Origin: Aerococcus sp. UBA6277
Lineage (GTDB): Bacteria; Bacillota; Bacilli; Lactobacillales; Aerococcaceae
Assembly: GCF_002440555.1 (NCBI RefSeq)
Contig: NZ_DJUR01000036.1
Location: 1-64,000, forward strand
Direction of reading: 5' to 3'
Length of the DNA: 64,000 nt
Position numbers and translations under genes: made by a program. A model generated the notes under the pieces. It made no database searches and was not told the origin of the DNA. It was given only the letters and a program-made list of their open reading frames with translations. Each line of letters opens with the position of its first letter. Position 1 is the stretch's first letter. Shown here in pieces: positions 20,358-29,188 of the stretch.

Positions 20358-21596
20358 TTAGAATTGGTCAATATTGTTGTTTTGATCAGATTCTTCTTCA
20401 ATTTTTTTGTCTAATTTTTCTAGTTGGTTTTTCGCGAAGTCACGTCCACCTAGACCGAATGATAATGCAAAGGCAACTGATAGACCACCAATGATGAATA
20501 GGAAGGCCATGTTCACAATATTGTTCGCAAAGTTCAATTGATCTAATGCCATAAATACTGAGAAGACTACGAATACGCCTTTAATGATTTCCCCAACCCA
20601 TTTACTTTGAGTTGCTTTATTCACTAAGTCGCCAACGAAACGGCCACCAAAGATACCAAGACCTAAGATAATTAAGGCAATTAACACGTTCGGTAGGTAA
20701 GCAATGATTGCTGCACCCACAGTGTTTAAGATTGCTAAGTTTAATACGTTTAAGGCTTCAACTGTGAAGAATAAACCAATGACTACTGCAACTACTTGAC
20801 CAATGATTTCTGAAACATTGATGTTTTTAGTTGCTGCACCAGTTTCACGGTTGAACAAGTTGTTTAAACCCGTACCTTCAAGTAAGTTTTGTACTAAGTC
20901 ACCAATGACTTTAGCAATTGCAAATCCAACACCTAATAAGATTACCGCTACTAAGATATTTGGAATTGCAGCAGCAATACTATTTAACACGCCGATGATT
21001 GGTGTCGCAATTGAAGAAATACCTAATGTTTCAAGGGCTACAACTGCAATTGGAATGAAGACAACAATGTAAGCTACATAAGAAAGTACGTTAGCAATTG
21101 TATTTGCTGTTTGACCATCTGCTGTTTTGTTACCAGTAAATTTAGCTACATATTTGTCGATGTTAACTGTTTTAACTAGTGAGTAAACTAATTGTTTCAC
21201 TAAACGCGCTACCACTACCGCCACAATCATAATGATGATTGCGCCAACGATTGATGGTAAGAAAGCTAAAGCATTTGATGTCATATCGCGAATTGGTGTC
21301 GCGATAGAAGTTAAACCAAATGTATCGAAGATGCCAGGTAAGAATAGCACCCAAACGATATAGTATAGAATTTGCGCGATAGTATCAATCGTTGTTTCCG
21401 CTTGATCCTCAGTCTCTGCAACATTCCATTTCACGAAGCGACCAGGTAAACCTACCGCTTTTAAACCTTTTGAAACTGCCTTCTTAACTAATACTGCTAC
21501 GATCCACGCAACAAGAATTAATAAAATACCACCAATGACGGCTGGTATGCTAGCAGCTAAGCTAGCCCATAAACCTGCTAAATCCATTTTTTCCAT
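20358..21596 (-). CDS. Mechanosensitive-channel-like protein with repeated TM-helix units
   Basis: A 412-residue integral membrane protein rich in Ala, Val and Ile. At least four similar units recur, each a membrane helix ending in a glycine-rich turn, for example ILLILVAWIVAVLVKKAV near residue 25, IIIMIVAVVVARLVKQLV near 115, ILVAVILLGVGFAIAKVI near 215 and VLIALIILGLGIFGGRFV near 305. This fits the conserved TM-helix repeat (PF05552) of small-conductance mechanosensitive-channel relatives. No soluble MscS beta domain is seen. A role in osmotic protection is plausible but inferred. A GGAG RBS precedes the MEKMDL start. Confidence 0.75.
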   Translation of the reverse strand: MEKMDLAGLWASLAASIPAVIGGILLILVAWIVAVLVKKAVSKGLKAVGLPGRFVKWNVAETEDQAETTIDTIAQILYYIVWVLFLPGIFDTFGLTSIATPIRDMTSNALAFLPSIVGAIIIMIVAVVVARLVKQLVYSLVKTVNIDKYVAKFTGNKTADGQTANTIANVLSYVAYIVVFIPIAVVALETLGISSIATPIIGVLNSIAAAIPNILVAVILLGVGFAIAKVIGDLVQNLLEGTGLNNLFNRETGAATKNINVSEIIGQVVAVVIGLFFTVEALNVLNLAILNTVGAAIIAYLPNVLIALIILGLGIFGGRFVGDLVNKATQSKWVGEIIKGVFVVFSVFMALDQLNFANNIVNMAFLFIIGGLSVAFALSFGLGGRDFAKNQLEKLDKKIEEESDQNNNIDQF

Positions 21597-21837
21597 CTCC
21601 TTTTGTTTATCTAAAATTTATTTGGAAAACTACAAAAATAAAGAATTCCTTAAGCCTATTTCTAGTTTACTATATTTATAAGTGATATTCACGCGATATA
21701 CTTTGGTTTATTTTATAACCTTTAGCATAATAGGGTTTTGTGTTTTTTATTTATATATAAAATACATTATAAATACAATTTTAACACTTTTTGTATTTTA
21801 ATCTCTTGAAAAATGATTTTTTCAGTCAAAACCTAAA

Positions 21838-21876
21838 TAAAAAAGAGCTTACCTTCCCCCTACAGATAAGCTAACT
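21838..21876 (-). terminator. Terminator beyond a decayed minus-strand ORF
   Basis: AGCTTATC pairs with GGTAAGCT on the minus strand, followed by CTTTTTT. It lies just past a short minus-strand open frame (about 21899-21997) that may be the tail of a lost gene. Confidence 0.65.
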
Positions 21877-21898
21877 CCTTATGTATGCATTTATTCTT

Positions 21899-22000
21899 CT
21901 ATATAGGCTGCTCAAGGCTATCCACCAAAGTCATAATTTCTGTTTCATCTTCAACATTTACCAATTTCACCACGTTATCAAGTGTTGAACCCTTCATTAG
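21899..22000 (-). pseudogene. Possible C-terminal remnant of an unknown minus-strand gene
   Basis: An open frame ending in VDSLEQPI and a TAG stop is followed by a good terminator, but it has no start region or RBS and runs directly into the divergent 6-phosphogluconate dehydrogenase fragment. I do not recognise the family. It is called only because the terminator suggests a former gene end. Confidence 0.25.
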
Positions 22001-22003
22001 TGA

Positions 22004-22249
22004 TATTGCTTGTACAGACGTTTATTCTATACTGGTCCCTGTGGGTCAGGTCACTATTTAAAAATGGTCCATAATGGGATTGAATATGGCATGATGCAGG
22101 CCATTGGTGAAGGATTTAGTGTCCAAGAAGTCTCAAATTATGATTTTGATTTTGCAGCTGTTTCAAAATTGTGGAACAACGGGCCTGTCGTTAGATCTTG
22201 GTTGATGGCACTTTTAGAGGAAACTTTCAACGAACATAAACCAAAGTGA
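22004..22249 (+). pseudogene. Internal fragment of 6-phosphogluconate dehydrogenase (GntZ/YqeC type)
   Basis: The about 80-codon frame includes [19 protein letters not shown], the catalytic Lys-Asn-containing signature ([10 protein letters not shown]) of decarboxylating 6-phosphogluconate dehydrogenases, and continues into [11 protein letters not shown]. The N-terminal Rossmann domain and the C-terminal helical part are both missing, and a TGA precedes the fragment. It has no RBS and starts with a non-standard codon. It is the remains of a degraded gene, not an enzyme. Confidence 0.8.
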
Positions 22250-22282
22250 CTAAATAAAAAGTGACCAAATATCTAAATATGT

Positions 22283-22313
22283 TAAAACGCAGACTTAAAA
22301 TCTGCGTTTTTTG
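22283..22313 (+). terminator. Terminator after the 6PGDH fragment
   Basis: AAACGCAGA and TCTGCGTTT pair around CTTAAAA, followed by TTT on the plus strand. It was probably the original terminator of the decayed gene and now insulates ade. Confidence 0.8.
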
Positions 22314-22619
22314 TAATACACTTTTGTTTTCATTTTTTTGGCCGGTTAACCTCGGTTTAATCGGAATTTTACCCCCTTCTTCCGAAAGATAGAACCTTAT
22401 CTATTGATTTAAATCGAATTTATCCGAACAATATTTTATTATCTTTATCTTATAATTCGTATTTTTATCAATCCCCCTATACTTTTAAGGCTAATTGTGG
22501 TTATAATACTATTCAAATTTTCAAATCCGATTAATCGAGTTAATTTAGTGAAGAAAGTTTCGCTACTTTCAGCAATTCTAACAATCAATTTTTAAGCAAA
22601 TAGGCATCCGAACAAAGGG
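22314..22619 (+). promoter_or_regulatory. ade control region with PurBox-like site and -10
   Basis: TTATCCGAACAAT at 22420-22432 matches 12 of 13 positions of the PurBox consensus AWWWCCGAACWWT. A TATAAT at 22502-22507 has no good -35, as expected for an activator-dependent promoter. The box is 70 bp upstream of the -10, nearly the same distance as at guaB. A second CCGAAC lies next to the RBS at about 22608. Confidence 0.5.
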
Positions 22620-22626
22620 GACAAGC

Positions 22627-24321
22627 ATGAAAAATCTAATTGACGTCGCAAACGGCAAAACAATAGCTGATATCGTCTTAAAAAACGGCTATGTGATTAA
22701 TGTATTTACAGAAGAAATCATTCAAACTGATGTGGCTATTGTGGGCAACCAAATTGCGGCCTTAGGCAAGTACGAAGGTAAGCAAACCATTGATTGTACA
22801 GGCAAATACATTGCACCAGGCTTTATAGATGCCCACATGCATATCGAATCTGCCATGGTGACGCCCTTAGAATTTTCAAAATACGCCCTAACTAAAGGGA
22901 CGACAACTGTTTTTGCTGATCCTCACGAATTAGTCAATGTCCTTGGGCTAAAAGGCTTGGACTTTATGTTGAACAGTATTGAAGAAACGCCCATGACCAC
23001 CCATATTATGATGCCTTCATGTGTGCCGGCAACAGATATCGACAACAATGGGGCTGGCGAAATTCTAGCAGCTGACATGGCGCCCTACCTTGAAGGTAAG
23101 CAAGTCTTTGGTCTAGCTGAGATGATGCGGTTTGATGATGTGGTCAAAGCTGACGGGGAAATACTGGATAAATTGGCACTTTTTAAAAACCAAATTGTAG
23201 ATGGTCATGCGCCTGGATTAACGGGGAAAGCCCTACAAGCCTACCGGGCTGCCGGTATTGATACTGAACACGAGGCGGAGAATTACGAGGAAGCGATTGA
23301 AAAATTACGGGCTGGCTTTAAATTATTGATCCGTGAAGGCAGTGCCGCTAGAAACCTTGAGGCAATCCTTAAAGGCTTTGTTGAACATAATATCGCCCTA
23401 GAACATTGCATGTTCTGTACGGATGATAAACATCTTGAAGATATTGAAAAAGAAGGCCATATCGACTTTTGCGTCCGTAAGGCGATCGCACTAGGCGTCC
23501 CTGCTGCCACAGCTTACAAAATGGCTTCATATAATGCCGCTCGCGCTTATAACTTACATGATTTAGGGGCCGTTGGGGCTGGTTACTTAGCTGATTTACT
23601 CATCATCGATGACCTTGACCAAGTATCAGTTGAACTTGTCATCAAAAACGGGGAAATCATTGATTTTGACCAATTAAATAGCCAAATTATTGCGCCCATA
23701 ACAGACGTTGACCTCTTAAATTCAGTTAAACTGCCAAAAATGAGTCAAGAAGATCTTGAATTAATGGTTGATGACACGCCTGTAAAAGTTATCAACTTGG
23801 TGGCACAATCCATTTTGACAAGAGGGTCTGAAGAGATATTACCTAGTGTAGATGGCAAATTTGAAGCCAATAAAGACTTCAATAAGGCTTGTGTGATTGA
23901 ACGTCACGGGCAATCAGGTGGTATCGGCGTGAGCGTGATTAAGGGCTATAATATTGAAAATGGCGCGATTGCAACTAGTGTGTCCCATGATGCGCATAAT
24001 ATTACGGCTGTGGGCGATAACGACGCTGATATCCTACTAGCTGTGAAAGAATTGGACCGTATTCAAGGGGGCTATGTGATTGCTTCTAAAGGGGAAATTG
24101 TTGCAGCCCTACCACTGGAATTGGCTGGTATTATCAGTATCCAGTCAGGCAAAACGGTACAAGCGCAATTAAATAAAATGGTGGCGCATGCTAGAGCACT
24201 TGGTGTACCTGAATCTATCGATCCGTTTATGACCCTATCTTTCATTGCCTTAACAGCCATTCCAGAATTACGGCTAACAGATAATGGGCTATATGATGTG
24301 AATCTGGGGCAATTTGTATAA
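22627..24321 (+). CDS. ade: Adenine deaminase
   Basis: Deaminates adenine to hypoxanthine, feeding purine salvage toward IMP and so toward GuaB. The 564-residue protein has the amidohydrolase metal motif HMHIES (near residue 70), ADPHEL (near 98), the CTDDKH segment and the C-terminal domain with HGQSGGIGVSVIKGY and SHDAHNI typical of Ade. The start ATG follows AAAGGGG. It is the only large plus-strand gene left of oriC and converges on jag. The PurBox-like site upstream suggests purine control. Confidence 0.95.
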   Translation: MKNLIDVANGKTIADIVLKNGYVINVFTEEIIQTDVAIVGNQIAALGKYEGKQTIDCTGKYIAPGFIDAHMHIESAMVTPLEFSKYALTKGTTTVFADPHELVNVLGLKGLDFMLNSIEETPMTTHIMMPSCVPATDIDNNGAGEILAADMAPYLEGKQVFGLAEMMRFDDVVKADGEILDKLALFKNQIVDGHAPGLTGKALQAYRAAGIDTEHEAENYEEAIEKLRAGFKLLIREGSAARNLEAILKGFVEHNIALEHCMFCTDDKHLEDIEKEGHIDFCVRKAIALGVPAATAYKMASYNAARAYNLHDLGAVGAGYLADLLIIDDLDQVSVELVIKNGEIIDFDQLNSQIIAPITDVDLLNSVKLPKMSQEDLELMVDDTPVKVINLVAQSILTRGSEEILPSVDGKFEANKDFNKACVIERHGQSGGIGVSVIKGYNIENGAIATSVSHDAHNITAVGDNDADILLAVKELDRIQGGYVIASKGEIVAALPLELAGIISIQSGKTVQAQLNKMVAHARALGVPESIDPFMTLSFIALTAIPELRLTDNGLYDVNLGQFV

Positions 24322-24351
24322 GAAAATGAGTGAATACTACGATAATAACCA

Positions 24352-24394
24352 GAAAAAACGACCCTCAATATCCAGTGATAATGGGGGTCGTTTG
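24352..24394. terminator. Bidirectional terminator between ade and jag
   Basis: AACGACCC and GGGTCGTT form a stem; T-rich tails follow on both strands, stronger on the minus strand (TTTTTT). It can end both convergent transcripts. Confidence 0.85.
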
Positions 24395-24415
24395 CTGTTA
24401 ATATTTTTATTATTT

Positions 24416-25453
24416 TTAGTCTTTGTAAGATACAACTAGATATCTATGCGGTTCTTTCCCTTCAGAATGGGTCGCAATATATGAATATCTAGCCAATTGC
24501 GCGTGGATAATTTTACGTTCCGCAGCAGGTAGTGGGTCCAAGAAAACAGGTTGTTTTGAATTGGCTACTTGGTCCGCTGTTTTACGTGCTAATCTCGCTA
24601 AGGTTTCTTGACGTCTTTCCCGATAATTGCCAACATTTACAATCACTTTGACATGTGGGCGCACATATTGGTGGGTCATCACCTGGGCAAGTGTTTCTAA
24701 TGAATTAATGATCTTACCGTGTTTACCAATAACCAACCCTTTTTTCTCAGTTTGGATATTGTAAATAACAGTACGACCACGGTCTTCAACCTCAATATTG
24801 GCGTCTACTAGGTAGGATGCCAACACGTCTATCAGGTATTTAGCAACATGTTCCACATCTTTGAAGTCTTCATCTACCACTTCTAAGTCTTGATCCGCTT
24901 GAACAGGCGTTTCAACTACTTCAGTTGCCACTTCTTCTGATTCAATTGCTACTTCAGCAATATTTACTGAATCATTAGGTGTTTCCTCATTAACTAATGG
25001 TTCAGACTTTTCAGTAGTCACTTCATCATAGGCAAGTGCTTTTTCAACTGCTTGCTCGGATTCAGTCTCAGCGCCTTGGACCTCTAGCTCTTTCTCAAAA
25101 CTTGTTGGTTCAACAACTTCTTCTTCAGTTTCATCTACTACTGAATTGATTTCTGTATCTGTATGTTCAGCTGGTTGAGCCTCTAAATCATCAGATGGCG
25201 CCACTGCTGATGTATTTTCTTGACCTAAATCAGAGAAGGCCAATAAATCATCTGTTGTGGTATCAATTTCGGATACTTCTCGTTCAGTGTAATGGATGGC
25301 TACAATCGCATCCTTTGCCCCTAAACCGAGAAATCCTTTTTTGGCTTCTTGAATTACTTGAACTTCAACATCTTCTCGCGCCAACCGAAGTTGTTGCAAG
25401 CCTTTGGCAATAGCAGCATCGACTGAAGTCGCTTCAAATCTTTCAGTTTTCAA
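24416..25453 (-). CDS. jag: RNA-binding protein Jag (KhpB/EloR)
   Basis: KH-R3H RNA-binding protein that, with KhpA, controls cell elongation in streptococci and other Firmicutes. The 345-residue protein has a Jag-N domain (1-50, with KKGFLGLGAKDA), a long acidic Glu/Val/Thr-rich linker (about 55-205), a KH domain with GLVIGKHGKIINSLETLAQV (about 245-265) and a C-terminal R3H domain ending in EGKEPHRYLVVSY. The 150-residue acidic linker is long for the family. It lies 15 bp after yidC in the rpmH-rnpA-yidC-jag operon. Confidence 0.93.
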   Translation of the reverse strand: MKTERFEATSVDAAIAKGLQQLRLAREDVEVQVIQEAKKGFLGLGAKDAIVAIHYTEREVSEIDTTTDDLLAFSDLGQENTSAVAPSDDLEAQPAEHTDTEINSVVDETEEEVVEPTSFEKELEVQGAETESEQAVEKALAYDEVTTEKSEPLVNEETPNDSVNIAEVAIESEEVATEVVETPVQADQDLEVVDEDFKDVEHVAKYLIDVLASYLVDANIEVEDRGRTVIYNIQTEKKGLVIGKHGKIINSLETLAQVMTHQYVRPHVKVIVNVGNYRERRQETLARLARKTADQVANSKQPVFLDPLPAAERKIIHAQLARYSYIATHSEGKEPHRYLVVSYKD

Positions 25454-25468
25454 TACAAGAACCTCCTA

Positions 25469-26302
25469 TTATTTCTTCTTACCATTAGGATTACGTTTTG
25501 CTTTTTCTAAACGACGTTCTAGCTCTTTCTCTTTACGAATTTGTTCTTCGCGTGCATCGCGTTTCTTAAAAGGATTATTCATCACTAATGTTTGAAGAAT
25601 TGTAAATCCAGTGGACGTCACCCAGTAAAGGGAAATTGCTGATGGTAACGTTACACCCATGAATAAAATCATTACTGGCATTGTCCATTGCATCATCGCC
25701 ATTGATGGATTGCTATTTGGTGTACCAATTGTTGTTAAACGTGTGTTATACCATGTTAGAATAGCTGCAATAATTGGAATTACAAATAGTTGGTCAGGAA
25801 CACCTAATTCTAACCATAGGAAGTGACCTTGGCTTAGTACTTCTGTTCTGGAAATAGATTGGTATAAGGCCATCAAGATTGGCAATTGAATTAACATTGG
25901 TAAACAACCAGACCACATGCTGTAGTCGTATTTTTCATTTAACTTGGCTGTTTCTTCTTGTAATTTTTGCTGAGTTTCTGGATCCTTAGATGCATATTTT
26001 TCTTGCAAAGCTTTTAGCTCAGGCTGCATCATTTGCATTTTTTCAGTACTTTGTGTTTGGTACTTGGTTAATGGAATCAAGATGATACGGATGATCAAAG
26101 TAAAGGCGATAATCCCAACACCATAGTTACCAAAAATATCTGATAACCACACAATAATACGTGAAAAGTTATAGACGATGTAACGGTCCCACAAACCAGT
26201 CGAATTCTCATCGATTGGACTTGTCCCACAAGCCGCTAGAAAGATAACAGCCATCATGGTGATTGCTAAAATCTTCCACATTTTTTTACTTCGAATATTC
26301 AA
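25469..26302 (-). CDS. yidC: Membrane protein insertase YidC (lipoprotein type)
   Basis: Inserts membrane proteins with or without SecYEG. The 277-residue protein has a lipoprotein signal with LAAC (Cys25), five membrane helices, a cytosolic hairpin rich in charged residues (KMQMMQPELKALQEKYASKD) and the MWSGCLPMLIQLPILMALY segment. Arg70 in the IRIILIPLTKYQ helix is in the expected place for the conserved groove arginine. The basic C-terminal tail (LEKAKRNPNGKKK) suits ribosome binding. RNA-processing and ribosomal genes upstream are the normal neighbours. Confidence 0.95.
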   Translation of the reverse strand: MNIRSKKMWKILAITMMAVIFLAACGTSPIDENSTGLWDRYIVYNFSRIIVWLSDIFGNYGVGIIAFTLIIRIILIPLTKYQTQSTEKMQMMQPELKALQEKYASKDPETQQKLQEETAKLNEKYDYSMWSGCLPMLIQLPILMALYQSISRTEVLSQGHFLWLELGVPDQLFVIPIIAAILTWYNTRLTTIGTPNSNPSMAMMQWTMPVMILFMGVTLPSAISLYWVTSTGFTILQTLVMNNPFKKRDAREEQIRKEKELERRLEKAKRNPNGKKK

Positions 26303-26328
26303 TTTTTACAAATCCTCCACGAATTCTA

Positions 26329-26706
26329 CTATTCATGTGGTAATGGCTTTGCTTTTGTATGCTCTTTTATCGGATGATAAATTTTCGCCAAAGATAGCAC
26401 ATGAATCAAACTTTTTTTCACTTCAGCTGTTGTCATATCTGCAGCTGGCTTACGAGCAATCACGATAAAATCATTGGACGGATCAATGCCTGCCTTGAGT
26501 TCAGTAATGCTTTGACGAATTTTCCGCTTCACTGCATTACGAGTAACAGCGTTTCCAATTTTCTTACCGACAGAGATACCAATCCGGAAATGGGGTTGGT
26601 CCTTCTCCAGTCGATAAATAACAAATTGGCGATTCGCAGTACTATGACCTTGATGAAATACCTTGCCAAAATCTTTCTCAGATTTGACTCTATAAGATTT
26701 CCGCAC
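26329..26706 (-). CDS. rnpA: Ribonuclease P protein component
   Basis: Basic protein subunit of RNase P, which removes 5' leaders from pre-tRNA. The 125-residue protein has the early F..V...G motif ([10 protein letters not shown]), and the RNR-type signature [17 protein letters not shown] at about residues 51-67. The start ATG lies 46 bp downstream of the rpmH stop codon, with a hairpin and T-run between them, which is often seen in this operon and lowers rnpA expression relative to rpmH. Confidence 0.95.
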   Translation of the reverse strand: MRKSYRVKSEKDFGKVFHQGHSTANRQFVIYRLEKDQPHFRIGISVGKKIGNAVTRNAVKRKIRQSITELKAGIDPSNDFIVIARKPAADMTTAEVKKSLIHVLSLAKIYHPIKEHTKAKPLPHE

Positions 26707-26721
26707 GTAAGTTCGCCTCCT

Positions 26722-26754
26722 TAATAAAAAAAGACCACATATTAATGTGATCTT
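26722..26754 (-). terminator. Attenuating terminator between rpmH and rnpA
   Basis: AAGATCACAT and ATGTGGTCTT pair on the minus strand with a TTTTTTT tail. It overlaps the rpmH stop codon and probably lets only part of the transcripts continue into rnpA. Confidence 0.8.
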
Positions 26755-26887
26755 ATGCAGAAATAACTTTTCTTCCTTTTCTACGACGAGCTGCTAAAAC
26801 GTGACGACCGTTTTTAGTGCTCATACGTTTACGGAAACCGTGAACTTTTTGACGATGACGTTTTTTAGGTTGGTATGTTCTTTTCAT
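26753..26887 (-). CDS. rpmH: 50S ribosomal protein L34
   Basis: The translated frame gives a 44-residue basic protein starting [18 protein letters not shown] and ending in VISA, with the complete L34 pattern ([10 protein letters not shown]). It is the smallest gene of the operon and lies at the usual oriC-flanking position. The start follows AGGAGGTGC. L34 is part of the large ribosomal subunit. Confidence 0.97.
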   Translation of the reverse strand: MKRTYQPKKRHRQKVHGFRKRMSTKNGRHVLAARRRKGRKVISA

Positions 26888-26949
26888 TACTTGCACCTCC
26901 TGTTGCGATTAAGTCTTTCGTTTTTTCATTAATATAAAACGACTGTAAT

Positions 26950-26978
26950 ATTATATACAATAAAAAGTCGAAATTCAA
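26950..26978 (-). promoter_or_regulatory. Promoter of the rpmH-rnpA-yidC-jag operon
   Basis: TTGAAT and TATAAT on the minus strand, with a 17-bp spacer, 63 bp upstream of rpmH. Confidence 0.65.
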
Positions 26979-26984
26979 TTTCAG

Positions 26985-27000
26985 GTGCGAAATTTCGCAC
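26985..27000. repeat. Perfect 16-bp palindrome upstream of the rpmH promoter
   Basis: GTGCGAAATTTCGCAC lies a few bases upstream of the -35 hexamer of the rpmH promoter. The position suits an activator or repressor site. It does not match DnaA boxes or parS. Confidence 0.55.
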
Positions 27001-27213
27001 TCGTAATCAAGATTTTACCACATTATAACCCATATCACAATACTATTTGTACAAATATTGGTTTTTTTGAGTTTTTCGACCAGTAAGACTCATCTATATT
27101 ATAACAGATATTTCCCGCAAAAAGAAAAACACTCCTAAAATTGACTCTTACTTTTTTCACAAGCCCTGCTTTTAAATTTCACAAACTATGTGAAGAAAAA
27201 AAGTGGTAAACTC

Positions 27214-27505
27214 TTATTCACAAAGTGTGTACGAAATTTGCACAAGCCTGTGGTTAGTTGCAGCAAGTTAAAATTCATCCCCAAAGTTTTTAAAAGACTT
27301 TTCAACAAATCCACAGTTTTGCAAAACTTTTCCACATCTGTTGATAACCCGTATAAAACCCTTATAACTTGCCCTTTGAATAAGGGTGATTATACACAAG
27401 GCTTTAAACTTGCTGAAAAATCAAAAGATTTATTCACATCTTGTGGAAAACATTTGTCAAAAGTTGGGATTATTTTTATTCACATCCTGATTTTTCTGTG
27501 GAAAA
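27214..27505. other. oriC upstream part: DnaA-box cluster before dnaA
   Basis: Several 9-mers differ at one position from TTATCCACA/TGTGGATAA: TTATTCACA at 27214, 27430 and 27476; TTTTCCACA at 27328; TGTTGATAA at 27339; TTATACACA at 27390; TGTGGAAAA at 27442 and 27497. This is the incC-like half of a bipartite Firmicutes origin. An open reading frame across it is a by-product of this composition and is not called. The dnaA promoter (TATTAT near 27522) lies right after the last box, consistent with autoregulation. Confidence 0.85.
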
Positions 27506-27619
27506 CTGGTTTTTTTCATGATATTATGAATAAGCTTAACGAATTTAAAGATTCGTCGTACCAACTTATTGAAATATGTTCGATGTAGAAATTTTGTACA
27601 CTAAGGAGCTAGGAAATAT

Positions 27620-28954
27620 ATGAGTGAATTAAACCGATTATGGGATTACGTCACCCAATACTTCAAAGAAGAGTTGCCTAAAACAAGTTTTGATACTTGG
27701 ATTAAAGACCTAGATCCTGTTGCCTTTGAGAACGATACCTTGTATTTAAAAGCCATTTCAGTGCTGCACAAGGACCATATTGAGAAACATTATTCGATAC
27801 AGATTCGACAAGTTTTATTTGAATACTTAAACCATGACGTGAATCTAGTCGTGAGTTTAAAGGATGATCGGTCACAATCTGCCAATCAAATTCAAGTAAA
27901 CAATCATAATGACAATATTGAAGACAACGGATCAGATCTATTAAATCCAAAATATACCTTTGATAACTTCGTCGTCGGTGAAGGCAATAAAATGGCTCAC
28001 GCTGCAGCCTTAGCTGTTGCAGAAGGCCCCGGCCGCGACTACAATCCCCTATTCTTCTTCGGTGGTGTAGGGTTAGGTAAAACCCACTTGATGCAAGCAA
28101 TTGGCCATGAAGTATTACGAACAAACCCAAATGCCAAAATAAAATACGTCTCTAGTGAAACCTTCACCAATGACTTTATTAATGCCATTCGTAAGAACAC
28201 TACAGACGCCTTCCACCAAGAGTATCGAACAGTCGATATGTTATTAGTGGATGATATTCAATTTATTGGGAACAAACAGTCCACCCAGGAAGAATTCTTC
28301 CATACATTTAACGTGCTCTACAATAATAATAAACACATCGTTTTAACCAGTGACCGTGACGCTAGTCAGATCCCTGAGTTAGAGGACCGGTTAGTTTCCC
28401 GCTTTAAACAAGGCTTATCAACTGATATTACACCGCCAGATTTAGAGACACGGATTGCCATTTTGCGCAATAAGGCCAACGTCAACGGCTTACAAATTCC
28501 AGACGATACCCTTTCATATATTGCTGGACAAATTGACTCCAACATTCGTGAATTGGAAGGTGCCTTAACCAGCGTACAGGCCTTTGCGGTCATGAACCAA
28601 GAGGACTTAACGCCAAATACTGCAGCTAAAGCGCTCAGAAATTACAAGAGCAATGTGAAAAGTAATTCACCGACCATTCCAAATATCCTTGAGACGGTGG
28701 CCCAATACTTTAATTTGCAGGTTTCTGATCTTAAAGGGAAGAAACGGGTACGTCAAATCGTGGTTCCACGCCAAATTGCCATGTATTTAAGTAGAGAGTT
28801 AACAGATGCTTCTCTACCGAAAATTGGGCAAGAATTCGGCGGTAAAGACCATACGACGGTCCTACATGCTTATGACAAGATTAAAAAAGATATCGATGAA
28901 AAAAGTGAGTTAGAACGTGATGTTGACAGTATTCGTCGTTTATTAGAAAAATAA
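27620..28954 (+). CDS. dnaA: Chromosomal replication initiator DnaA
   Basis: AAA+ ATPase that binds DnaA boxes and melts the origin. The 444-residue protein has an N-terminal helicase-loading domain (1-80, LWDYVTQYF), a linker with Asn-rich sequence, the AAA+ domain with Walker [12 protein letters not shown] (about 149-159), Walker [10 protein letters not shown] and the R-finger region, and a C-terminal DNA-binding domain with the signature [21 protein letters not shown]. The start ATG has AAGGAG 10 bases upstream. DnaA boxes flank it on both sides. Confidence 0.98.
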   Translation: MSELNRLWDYVTQYFKEELPKTSFDTWIKDLDPVAFENDTLYLKAISVLHKDHIEKHYSIQIRQVLFEYLNHDVNLVVSLKDDRSQSANQIQVNNHNDNIEDNGSDLLNPKYTFDNFVVGEGNKMAHAAALAVAEGPGRDYNPLFFFGGVGLGKTHLMQAIGHEVLRTNPNAKIKYVSSETFTNDFINAIRKNTTDAFHQEYRTVDMLLVDDIQFIGNKQSTQEEFFHTFNVLYNNNKHIVLTSDRDASQIPELEDRLVSRFKQGLSTDITPPDLETRIAILRNKANVNGLQIPDDTLSYIAGQIDSNIRELEGALTSVQAFAVMNQEDLTPNTAAKALRNYKSNVKSNSPTIPNILETVAQYFNLQVSDLKGKKRVRQIVVPRQIAMYLSRELTDASLPKIGQEFGGKDHTTVLHAYDKIKKDIDEKSELERDVDSIRRLLEK

Positions 28955-29024
28955 TGACTTATCTACATCATCTAAGTCAGCGTTTGAAATGACTTATGCT
29001 AAAATATAGGTAAGAAAAGGAGGT

Positions 29025-29117
29025 TGTGGATAATTGTTCATAACCTCTCTGTTTTTTCCACAGTTTATACACATGTGGAAAAGTATATTTTGACAAGCTT
29101 TCTAAAAGTTATCAACA
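29025..29117. other. oriC downstream part: DnaA boxes between dnaA and dnaN
   Basis: Five boxes in 93 bp: a consensus TGTGGATAA at 29025-29033, then TTTTCCACA 29054, TTATACACA 29065, TGTGGAAAA 29074 (immediately adjacent, inverted) and TTATCAACA 29109. Together with the AT-rich element that follows, this should be the incC-to-DUE initiation side of oriC. Confidence 0.88.
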
Positions 29118-29124
29118 AGATTAA

Positions 29125-29176
29125 CAGGGCCTATTACTATTACTATTTTTTTATCTATAATTAAAATATATAAACA
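29125..29176. other. DNA unwinding element with DnaA-trio-like repeats
   Basis: After the last DnaA box comes a GC-rich step (CAGGGCC), then CTATTACTATTACTATT at 29131-29147, a triplet run like the DnaA-trio motif described for Bacillus, and then an almost pure AT stretch. This is where strand opening is expected. The trio assignment rests on resemblance. Confidence 0.7.
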
Positions 29177-29188
29177 AGGAGTGCACAC

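Noticed and set aside
27190..27588. 132-codon plus-strand open frame upstream of dnaA
   Set aside because: It spans the DnaA-box cluster; no RBS, no recognisable domain, and the composition follows the boxes.
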